Assembly (NCBI RefSeq): GCF_049587675.1
Contig: NZ_JBAVEJ010000159.1
Coordinates: forward strand, 1 to 6,350
DNA length: 6,350 nucleotides
Source: Sulfuricaulis sp049587675
Lineage (GTDB): Bacteria > Pseudomonadota > Gammaproteobacteria > Acidiferrobacterales > Sulfurifustaceae
Reading direction: 5' to 3'
The notes beneath the pieces are model-generated. The model searched no databases. It worked only from the letters and a program-made list of their open reading frames with translations, and was not told where the DNA came from. How positions within the stretch are numbered: the stretch's first letter is position 1; every line of letters starts with the position of its first letter. A program made the position numbers and the translations under genes. Below, piece by piece: positions 1 to 6,136 of this stretch.

Positions 1-1896
1 ATCGCCCTCAAGCCGGATGCCGCCGAGGCGTATAACAATCGAGGGAATGTGCTCCAGGACCTCAAGCGCCTGGACGAGGCCCTGGCCAGCTATGACCGCG
101 CCATCGCCCTCAATCCCAAATCCGCCGAGACGTATTTCTACCGCGGTAGGGCGCTCGAACATCTCAAGCGCCTGGACGAGGCCCTGGCCAGCTATGACCG
201 CGCCATTGCCCTGATGCCGGATTTCGCCGAGGCGCATTTCTACCGGGGGAGTGTGCTCGGAAATCTCAAGCGCCTGGACGAGGCCCTGGCCAGCTATGAC
301 CGCGCCATCGTCCTCAATCCGAATTCCGCCGAGGCGTATAACAATCGGGGTAATGTGCTTCAGGACCTCAAGCGCCTGGACGAGGCCCTGGTGAGCTTTG
401 ACCGCGCCATCGCCCTCAAGCCGGATGCTGCCGAGGCGTATTACAACCGGGGCTACGTGCTTCAAAACCAGACACGCTACGATGAAGCCGTGACGAGTTA
501 TGCCAAGGCGATTGCCATCAAGCCTGATTTGCCTTACGCCTTCGGTTTTTGGCTACATTCCATGATGCGCTGTTGTGATTGGAAGGACTTGGATGCTGTC
601 TGCGCCAAGCTTGCGCAGGCGATCGATCGTGGCGAAAGGATTTCGGCCCCATTTCCTCTCCTAGCGATCTCCTCCGGTCCAGCGCGGCAGCTGCATAGCG
701 CGCGGATCCTTTTTCACGACAAATATCCGGAGAGTTCCACGCCCTTGTGGCGGGGCGAACGCTATGCCCATGACCGGGTCCGTATCGGCTATTTCTCCAG
801 CGACTTCTGTGACCACCCGGTATCGCATTTGATAGCCCAGCTCATCGAAAGCCATGACCGCGCCAAATTTGAAATTATGGGTTTTTCTTTTGGGCCGCCC
901 ACGGGCGACGTCTGGCGCCAGCGACTGGAAAAGGCGTTTGATCGCTTCTTCGATGTGAGGACGTGGACGGACCAGAAAATCGCCGCCTTGGCGCGGGAGC
1001 AGGAGATTGACATCGCGGTGGACCTCAACGGGCATACCAAAAGCGCGCGAATCGGTATCTTTGCGCTGCGCCCAGCCCCGGTGCAGGTGAATTACCTGGG
1101 TTATCCGGGCACGCTCGGCGCGGATTACATGGACTACCTGATTGCCGACCACACCGTGATTCCCCGGGAACACCAGCAGTATTATGACGAAAAAATTGTC
1201 TACCTCCCGGATTGTTGCCAGGTGAACAACCCGACCAAGGAGATTTCCGATCACCCCTTCCGCCGCGCCGAGCTGGGTTTGCCGGACGGTGCCTTTGTGT
1301 TCTGCTGTTTCAACAACAGCTACAAAATCACCCCGGATCTGTTCGATATCTGGATGCGGCTGTTGCACGCGGTCGGTGGCAGCGTGCTGTGGTTGTCCGA
1401 AGCGAACGCGACCGCGGTCCGGAATCTGCGTCGTGAGGCGGAGCAACGCGGCATGGCGCCGGACCGACTGGTGTTCGCCCCGCGCATGACAAGTCTGGCG
1501 AACCATCTGGCGCGGTATCGCCAGGCGGATCTCTTCTTGGATACGTTTTATTACAACGCGCACACCACCGCCAGCGACGCGTTGTGGGCGGGCCTGCCGG
1601 TGCTGACCTGCCTGGGGGAGACCTTGGCGGGGCGCGTGGCGGCGAGCCTGCTGCAGGCCATTGGCCTGCCGGAATTGATTACCCGCGGCCATGCCGACTA
1701 CGAAGCCCTGGCGCTGGCACTGGCGACCCAGCCCGAGCGGCTGGCCGCCATTCGCCAGAAGCTGGCCTTGAACAGAACCACGCAGCCGCTATTCGACACG
1801 CCACGCTTCACCCGCCACATCGAAGCGGCTTACCTGAAGATGCATGAACGGTATCAAGCCGGGTTGTCGCCGGACCATATCGTCGTGGATGCATGA
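1..1896 (+). CDS. TPR / SPINDLY-type O-GlcNAc transferase-like protein (GT41), 5' end missing
   Basis: The frame is open from base 1, so the true start lies upstream; the GTG at 49 is an internal TPR codon and not a believable start. Bases up to about 528 encode five 34-residue TPRs. Next comes a linker with a CDWKDLD motif, close to CDWTDYD at the same place in human OGT, and then the two-lobed catalytic region. Visible signatures are GYFSSDFCDHP (H codon at 814), LRPAPVQVNYLGYPGT, FNNSYKITP (K codon at 1324, equivalent to the UDP-binding Lys of OGT), NAHTTASD (H codon at 1561) and GETLAGRVAAS. Every expected GT41 landmark is present, so the enzyme looks intact. The family transfers a sugar from a nucleotide-sugar donor to Ser/Thr of proteins, with the TPR superhelix holding the acceptor. 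Bacterial members may use other sugars or glycan acceptors, so donor and target are unknown. The C-terminus overlaps the small downstream frame by 8 bases. Confidence 0.93.
   Translation: MALKPDAAEAYNNRGNVLQDLKRLDEALASYDRAIALNPKSAETYFYRGRALEHLKRLDEALASYDRAIALMPDFAEAHFYRGSVLGNLKRLDEALASYDRAIVLNPNSAEAYNNRGNVLQDLKRLDEALVSFDRAIALKPDAAEAYYNRGYVLQNQTRYDEAVTSYAKAIAIKPDLPYAFGFWLHSMMRCCDWKDLDAVCAKLAQAIDRGERISAPFPLLAISSGPARQLHSARILFHDKYPESSTPLWRGERYAHDRVRIGYFSSDFCDHPVSHLIAQLIESHDRAKFEIMGFSFGPPTGDVWRQRLEKAFDRFFDVRTWTDQKIAALAREQEIDIAVDLNGHTKSARIGIFALRPAPVQVNYLGYPGTLGADYMDYLIADHTVIPREHQQYYDEKIVYLPDCCQVNNPTKEISDHPFRRAELGLPDGAFVFCCFNNSYKITPDLFDIWMRLLHAVGGSVLWLSEANATAVRNLRREAEQRGMAPDRLVFAPRMTSLANHLARYRQADLFLDTFYYNAHTTASDALWAGLPVLTCLGETLAGRVAASLLQAIGLPELITRGHADYEALALALATQPERLAAIRQKLALNRTTQPLFDTPRFTRHIEAAYLKMHERYQAGLSPDHIVVDA
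61..468 (+). repeat. Four tandem 102-bp DNA units encoding TPRs
   Basis: Units begin at 61, 163, 265 and 367, exactly 102 bases (34 codons) apart. The first 44 bases of the units at 61, 163 and 265 are identical, and the unit at 367 differs there at three positions. The second half of each unit varies more. The sequence before 61 matches the end of a further unit, so the array continues left of the window. The repeat after 468 keeps the TPR pattern but has diverged at DNA level. Identity at synonymous sites points to recent duplication or gene conversion and not just protein-level constraint. Confidence 0.95.
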
Positions 1897-2023
1897 AGTT
1901 GTTCTTGATATGGGGAAAAAAGGTAACATCTTGTTTGACGACGTGACTCCAACTGTGACTTTTCAGGAATTTCTGGCTGATGTGGTGAAGGGTAAGCACA
2001 ACATGATGAGATCTGAACCATGA
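1889..2023 (+). CDS. Small unrecognised protein, 44 aa
   Basis: An ATG at 1889 opens a 44-codon frame ending in TGA at 2021-2023. It overlaps the end of the GT41-like gene by 8 bases and shares an ATGA junction with the methyltransferase start at 2020. It fills the whole gap between the two genes without a stop, which supports a real coupled gene. The predicted product begins MHEVVLDMGKKG, has a central ILFDDVTPTVTFQEFLADVV stretch and ends KHNMMRSEP. It has no Cys, no signal peptide and no membrane segment. I do not recognise a family. The same frame extends upstream to an ATG at 1844 (59 aa), preceded by a GAAG, but that would overlap the upstream gene by 53 bases. The stretch looks less G+C-rich than its flanks. 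It could instead be a relic of a longer gene or a leader whose translation only serves coupling. Confidence 0.45.
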   Translation: MHEVVLDMGKKGNILFDDVTPTVTFQEFLADVVKGKHNMMRSEP

Positions 2024-3456
2024 TTCCGTCCGTAACACTTACCATGGTCGATGGTGTCCGTGTCGTAGTCCCAGATTCACTGGATCTGATCACGCCCTAC
2101 GTACTCCGGGAGCAGCAGGACTGGTTCGAGGACGAGATAAAATTCCTGCGCCACCTGCTGCAACCGGGACAGAAAGTCATTGATATCGGGGCCAACTACG
2201 GGGTCTACGCCCTGTCCATGGCACGCACGGTGGGGCCGACCGGACATGTCTGGGCCTTCGAACCAGCAACCAGCACGGCGAAACTTCTCGCTGCGGGGAT
2301 TGCCGCCAACGACTTTTCCCATGTTACCTTGGCGCAGAGTGCTCTCTCCGGCGAAAAAGGCGTTGCGCAATTGTCCATGCGCCAGCATTCGGAATTGAAT
2401 GCGCTGGTGCGTGGCGCGCCATCAACGGGCGCGCACGAGACCGTCCCCGTGGTAACCATGGACGACTGCATGGAAACCTATGGCTGGCAGGATATCGAGC
2501 TGGTGAAAATCGACGCGGAAGGGGAGGAGGCTAACATCCTGAAGGGGGGCACGCGCTTCTTCGCCGAACAGTCGCCGCTGGTTCTATATGAGATCAGAGC
2601 CGGGCAAGAACTTCACCTGGAACTGCTGCAGGCATTCCACTCGCTGGGTTACAACTCTTACCGGTTGGTACCGGGACTCAACCTGTTGGTTTCCTTTACC
2701 GCTGAGTCTCCCCCGGACGATTTCCTGCTTAATCTGTTCTGCTGCAAGCCTGATCGCGCGGCCCGGCTTGCCGAACTCGGCTGGCTGTTGGAATCACCTA
2801 CGCACACATTGGGCGCACGCGAAGAACAGATCAACAGGGCGCGGGGGAAAACCGGCAGCCACGACTCCCATGGCTGGCGTAATGTTCTGACCAAAATGCC
2901 TTATGGATCATCTCTGGCCGGACTCTGGGAGCAGACGGTGGCCGCTGGACAAAGCGGCCAAGTGGAGGATGCGCTGGTCCTCCATTCCCTTAGCCGTGAT
3001 GCATCGCTGACGCCCAGGGAACGCTTCAGTGCCCTGGAAGCCAGTTATGGCAAGCTCAGAGCTCTTTGCGAAAGTGACGCGTCACATTTGCGTCTGTCCA
3101 GCTTGTCACGGGTAGCGTGGGAATACGGCGCCAGGAAGATCGCTGCGGAAGCGCTCGCGCAACTGTGCAACCGCTTCATACAGGTCAAGTCAGCGGATCT
3201 GAGCGAACCGTTTCTGTTACCGGGAGAACGATTTGACTCGGTGCCGCCCGGCGAAGCCTTTGGAAACTGGATTCTGTCGGCCGCCGTGGAGGAGTTTGAG
3301 CGTATTAGCGCCTACTCGTCATTTTATTCCCCAGGCTTGTCCCGTCTGCATCTGGAATCAATCCGCGACTTGGGGTTTTTCGGTCCGGAAATGCGGCGCC
3401 GTCTGGAGCTGTTGGAACTACGTTCCGGTCGTTCCGACGTATCCATCAAAGCCTGA
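2020..3456 (+). CDS. FkbM family SAM-dependent methyltransferase with long C-terminal extension
   Basis: The 478-residue product has two parts. Residues about 10-245 form a class I methyltransferase of the FkbM type. SAM-binding motif I is VIDIGANYGVYAL (53-65), followed by an acidic motif WAFEPA (78-83). The FkbM hallmark LVKIDAEGEEANILKGG spans 161-177, and a YEIRAG strand follows at 190-195. FkbM enzymes typically O-methylate sugars or polyketide hydroxyls; the acceptor here is unknown. Residues about 290-470 form a second, mostly helical region with no motif I can name. It contains LTPRERFSALEASYGKL (330-346) and an ending GFFGPEMRRRLELLELR (452-468). This makes the protein roughly twice the length of a bare FkbM domain. 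The ATG at 2020 is chosen because it gives an ATGA overlap with the small upstream frame and a complete N-terminal strand region. Its Shine-Dalgarno is weak (GAG at 2008-2010), consistent with translational coupling. Confidence 0.9.
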   Translation: MIPSVTLTMVDGVRVVVPDSLDLITPYVLREQQDWFEDEIKFLRHLLQPGQKVIDIGANYGVYALSMARTVGPTGHVWAFEPATSTAKLLAAGIAANDFSHVTLAQSALSGEKGVAQLSMRQHSELNALVRGAPSTGAHETVPVVTMDDCMETYGWQDIELVKIDAEGEEANILKGGTRFFAEQSPLVLYEIRAGQELHLELLQAFHSLGYNSYRLVPGLNLLVSFTAESPPDDFLLNLFCCKPDRAARLAELGWLLESPTHTLGAREEQINRARGKTGSHDSHGWRNVLTKMPYGSSLAGLWEQTVAAGQSGQVEDALVLHSLSRDASLTPRERFSALEASYGKLRALCESDASHLRLSSLSRVAWEYGARKIAAEALAQLCNRFIQVKSADLSEPFLLPGERFDSVPPGEAFGNWILSAAVEEFERISAYSSFYSPGLSRLHLESIRDLGFFGPEMRRRLELLELRSGRSDVSIKA

Positions 3457-3569
3457 CATGCTAACCGACGGCACCGGCAAGCCGAACAGATGCGCCTTGG
3501 CAGGCGCCTACGGTGGAATCCAGAACTATCTGGACGCGCTAAAATATTGAATAAACTCTTCCCAGGAAA
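3457..3569. other. Convergent intergenic gap with a weak hairpin and a 30-codon frame
   Basis: This 113-bp stretch separates the ends of two convergent genes. A perfect 5-bp stem, GCGCC at 3492-3496 and GGCGC at 3503-3507 with a 6-base loop, is present but no T-run follows it, so it is a poor intrinsic terminator. A short plus-strand frame from an ATG at 3458, two bases after the methyltransferase stop, runs to TGA at 3550 and contains GAYGGIQNYLDALKY. It has no visible ribosome binding site and I do not recognise it. It may be chance or the tail of a decayed gene. Confidence 0.4.
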
Positions 3570-5063
3570 TCATCGCCGCCGGTACAGCCGCACATCGTCA
3601 TGGATGTAGGAAAAATATCCCAGGCGAACCGTTCCTGCAGGTTCGAAGCGGGTTTCAATGTATCTGAAGACTTTTTCGGTCGCACAAATGCGCGCCTTAC
3701 CCTGCGCGTCAGGGCCCTCGCCGATGAGGACCAGTTTCTGTCCCGCGCGCATCTGCTCAAAAAGATTCAGCACCGCTTCCACTCCCCGTGGAATCCAAGC
3801 CAGAAATAGCGTCTCGTCCTCACCGACGGTTGCGGTGCCATAGTCTTCAATGGCCATTTCGACAAAACGATGCCGCAATATCAAGTCACCGGCCCGATAG
3901 CGCGTGCCGAAATGCCGCGCGAGCAGCCATTCCCAATAGCCGGTTCCGGCGCCAATAGAATGCAACAGGGTATCAGCGGCAAACGTCGCCACCGCCTGCA
4001 ACGCCTCCCGGGACGGCGGCGACCAGCTGTAGATCGCAGAGCTGATGCCTCGAAAGATTTTCTGGTGTGCCTCCGGCAGTGCACCAAGTCGGGAAAGCTG
4101 GGTAGCCCACCACTCGCCTGGGTATATCTGCTCAGGATCAAATTGCTGCAACAGCATCTTCGTCCGCTCGAGTGCCTCAGGGAAAGGGTAGATATAGGCA
4201 TCGAGCAGGGCGTGTGCTTCCGCAAGGGAATGGGCAGGACGTTCATATATACGATCATTGGACAGACACGCAACGGCCGGTTCTGCGGTCGGTGTATGCG
4301 CCACCCGCAACAGCAATGACTCTGTTTTGGTATGTGCGTTCTGCGAGTCCGGATCGAGTGCAATCGCGCGCAGATACTGCTCCAGCGCCTCATCGATGCG
4401 CTGTTGGTTCAAGAGTGCATCCGCGATCCCGATATGGGGTTCGGCCGCATGCGGGGCGAGCTGTGCGGCACGATGGAATGCCTCTTCCGCGTCCCGCGGT
4501 TGGTTGGCCTCCAACAGTGTCTGACCGAGCGCCGACCAGCCCGGCTGAAAGTCTGGTTTGACGCTGACCACCGTTTTGAAGGACTCGATTGCTTCGCGTT
4601 GTTTGCGCTGCTGTCTGCACGTTGCCCCGAGATTCATCCACAAGCCGGGATCTTTCGGTTGCAGGGTCAGCGCCCGCCGGTACCAACGTTCCGCCTCAGC
4701 AAACTCGCCCCCAAACTGAAGCGCGCATCCAAGCCCGAAGATCGCGGGAAAGAAATCCGGCTTCAACTTTAGCGCCGCACGAAAGGCCTGCTCCGCGTCA
4801 CGATAGGCCCGCTGTTGCAGCAGGGCGTTTCCCAGGTTGGTCAGAGCCTGAAGATGATTAGGCCGTGCGCTTACTACCTCCCGCAATAACGGGATCGCTT
4901 CGTTCAGCCGTCCGCCGGTGGCGAGCACGGTCGCCAGGCCGAATTTTGCTTCCGTGTGATCCGGCCTGAGAGCGATAATCTCGCGGAATCCCGCCTCAGC
5001 TTGCGCATATCTTCCTTGTTGTGCGTCAAGTAACGCAAGTTTCAGACGATCTTCATTCTTCAT
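3570..5063 (-). CDS. TPR protein fused to a C-terminal methyltransferase-like domain
   Basis: The 497-residue product opens with seven phased TPRs over residues 1-239. The conserved proline closing each repeat falls at 34, 68, 102, 136, 170, 204 and 238. A linker of about 125 residues follows, including IYPFPEALERTKMLLQQF (291-308). The C-terminal part looks like a divergent class I methyltransferase: a glycine-rich SAM loop IGAGTGYWEWLLA (370-382), then LFLAWIP (419-425), KLVLIGEG (443-450) and a final YIHDDVRLYRR (486-496). This motif order resembles a poorly characterised SAM-methyltransferase-like family with LLCWP, VGEG and IHD motifs; that link is from memory and not a search. Function is inferred only as TPR-guided group transfer, possibly methylation. 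No signal peptide or membrane segment is evident, so it is probably cytosolic. The ATG at 5061-5063 begins directly before the first TPR, with no obvious Shine-Dalgarno upstream. Its TPR DNA is not near-identical between units, unlike the gene at the left edge. Confidence 0.85.
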   Translation of the reverse strand: MKNEDRLKLALLDAQQGRYAQAEAGFREIIALRPDHTEAKFGLATVLATGGRLNEAIPLLREVVSARPNHLQALTNLGNALLQQRAYRDAEQAFRAALKLKPDFFPAIFGLGCALQFGGEFAEAERWYRRALTLQPKDPGLWMNLGATCRQQRKQREAIESFKTVVSVKPDFQPGWSALGQTLLEANQPRDAEEAFHRAAQLAPHAAEPHIGIADALLNQQRIDEALEQYLRAIALDPDSQNAHTKTESLLLRVAHTPTAEPAVACLSNDRIYERPAHSLAEAHALLDAYIYPFPEALERTKMLLQQFDPEQIYPGEWWATQLSRLGALPEAHQKIFRGISSAIYSWSPPSREALQAVATFAADTLLHSIGAGTGYWEWLLARHFGTRYRAGDLILRHRFVEMAIEDYGTATVGEDETLFLAWIPRGVEAVLNLFEQMRAGQKLVLIGEGPDAQGKARICATEKVFRYIETRFEPAGTVRLGYFSYIHDDVRLYRRR

Positions 5064-5233
5064 TTAGTGTTGGACACATCGCACGCTAAACGCGTGATCA
5101 ACGTGACTATATATACTGCTCATGTTCATGTGGTTCTCCATGCTACCTGGGCGTATCTTGAATAGATTGGCCAGGGATTCTACTTGTCTGACGGGAACTT
5201 TCGCGACAACATATTGAAATTTGCGGGGACATA
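5064..5233. promoter_or_regulatory. Divergent intergenic region, probable promoters for both flanking genes
   Basis: The 170 bp lie between two divergent starts, so upstream signals for both genes should be here. The stretch looks A+T-richer than the genes. The clearest element is TATATATA at 5108-5115. Read on the minus strand it gives TATAGT (5110 to 5105), a five-of-six match to a sigma-70 -10 box, about 42 bases from the minus-strand start; on the plus strand TATACT (5112-5117) matches equally well. No convincing -35 box sits at the normal spacing for either, so the assignment is weak. A TGATCA palindrome is at 5095-5100. GGGGA at 5225-5229, four bases before the ATG at 5234, is a plausible ribosome binding site for the sulfotransferase. 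Confidence 0.35.
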
Positions 5234-6061
5234 ATGAAGGTCACGACAATCGAATCATATCCCGAGAACCTGCGCAAGGCCGTGCGGCATATGAGCCAGG
5301 AAGATTGGTACTTCAACGAGGAATTGTTTCGCGAAGATGACATCTGGCTTGCGTCTTATCCGCGCTCCGGAAGCCATTTTGCGCGCTTTATCCTGGTCAG
5401 CGCGCGACATTATCTCCGGCATGGAAATTTCCCGAGCGATTTATCGGGAATGAAGACGATACCGGATGTTCACGGCCGCCGCCTCGAGTTCGCCGAGGGC
5501 CCCCCGCGCATACTGAAAACCCATTTTCCCTTCGATCCGAGGTACCGCCGCATAATCCATCTGCTCCGCGACCCACGCGACGTGGTAATTTCGTATTTTC
5601 ATTATTCGAAGGGGCTACCCCATCTTTTTTTGGAAACCGCGCCGGATCGGTACAAGTTACCGCAGTTTGTTGATCTATTCCTGCGCGGCAAGGTGTGGCC
5701 CGGTGACATTCGAGAGTACTCTGCTTCATATTCAAAATGCGCTGACGGCGTTAAGTACACGTGCATCCGTTACGAGAACCTGCTCGCAGAACCACAAAAA
5801 GAATATCGCCGCCTTCTGGATGCAGCCGGAATTGCCTTCCCCAGCCAGGCACTGGATGCACTGATCGAGCATACCTCTTTCATCAACATGCGTCGCCTTC
5901 ATCGTCCGGAATCCGCACGTGCCGGACTGGTGGAAGGCAATCCCGATTTCATTCTGCGCAGTGGTGTAGCCGGGCAGCACTCGCAGGTATTGCGCGATCG
6001 AATACGTGAACGCATTGCAATAGATCTTGGTGATTACCTAAAGGAGTACGGCTACCACTGA
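5234..6061 (+). CDS. PAPS-dependent sulfotransferase (Sulfotransfer_1 / SULT type)
   Basis: This complete 275-residue soluble enzyme should move a sulfuryl group from PAPS to a hydroxyl or amine of its acceptor. Landmarks align in order with cytosolic SULTs. YPRSGSHF (42-49) is the 5'-phosphosulfate loop. LKTHFPF (94-100) carries the presumed catalytic His97. LRDPRDVVIS (111-120) is the 3'-phosphate motif, with Arg112 and Ser120 at the canonical spacing of eight. RYENLLAEP (179-187) and EHTSFINMRR (212-221) match further SULT blocks. The last PAPS-contact block, usually RKGxxGDWK, reads RSGVAGQHS (242-250), losing the Lys and Trp while keeping Arg and both glycines. Length is normal or slightly short for the family. 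The ATG at 5234 is supported by the GGGGA just upstream. The neighbours suggest a glycan acceptor, but a lipid or small molecule is possible. Confidence 0.92.
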   Translation: MKVTTIESYPENLRKAVRHMSQEDWYFNEELFREDDIWLASYPRSGSHFARFILVSARHYLRHGNFPSDLSGMKTIPDVHGRRLEFAEGPPRILKTHFPFDPRYRRIIHLLRDPRDVVISYFHYSKGLPHLFLETAPDRYKLPQFVDLFLRGKVWPGDIREYSASYSKCADGVKYTCIRYENLLAEPQKEYRRLLDAAGIAFPSQALDALIEHTSFINMRRLHRPESARAGLVEGNPDFILRSGVAGQHSQVLRDRIRERIAIDLGDYLKEYGYH

Positions 6062-6071
6062 ATGAACTTTC

Positions 6072-6104
6072 CCCGAATTTCGTCTTCCGGTGTTCGAGGT
6101 TTTT
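6072..6104 (+). terminator. Weak candidate terminator after the sulfotransferase
   Basis: In the 75-bp convergent gap, CCCGAA at 6072-6077 can pair with TTCGAGG at 6093-6099 if one A bulges out. The loop is 15 bases, and TTTTT follows at 6100-6104. The stem is short and imperfect, so this is a marginal call; the gap shows no better terminator on either strand. Confidence 0.2.
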
Positions 6105-6136
6105 CCAACGATATGCGGTTTCTGCTGTTACAGAAC

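Noticed and set aside
49..51. GTG as a start codon for the GT41-like gene.
   Set aside because: The frame is open to base 1 and already encodes TPR sequence there, so the gene begins upstream.
61..468. Tandem repeats considered as a CRISPR array or intergenic satellite.
   Set aside because: The units are contiguous, exactly 34 codons long and in frame within TPR coding sequence, with no spacers.
661..1692. A 343-codon open frame on the minus strand opposite the GT41-like gene.
   Set aside because: It lies wholly antisense to a strongly supported catalytic domain, and its translation shows no family motif; long antisense frames are common in G+C-rich genes.
3492..3507. GCGCC/GGCGC hairpin as a rho-independent terminator.
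   Set aside because: The stem is only five base pairs and no T-run follows on either strand.
3870..4772. Overlapping plus-strand frames of 88-149 codons opposite the TPR-methyltransferase gene.
   Set aside because: They are antisense to clear phased TPR coding sequence, and their Arg- and Pro-rich translations resemble nothing.
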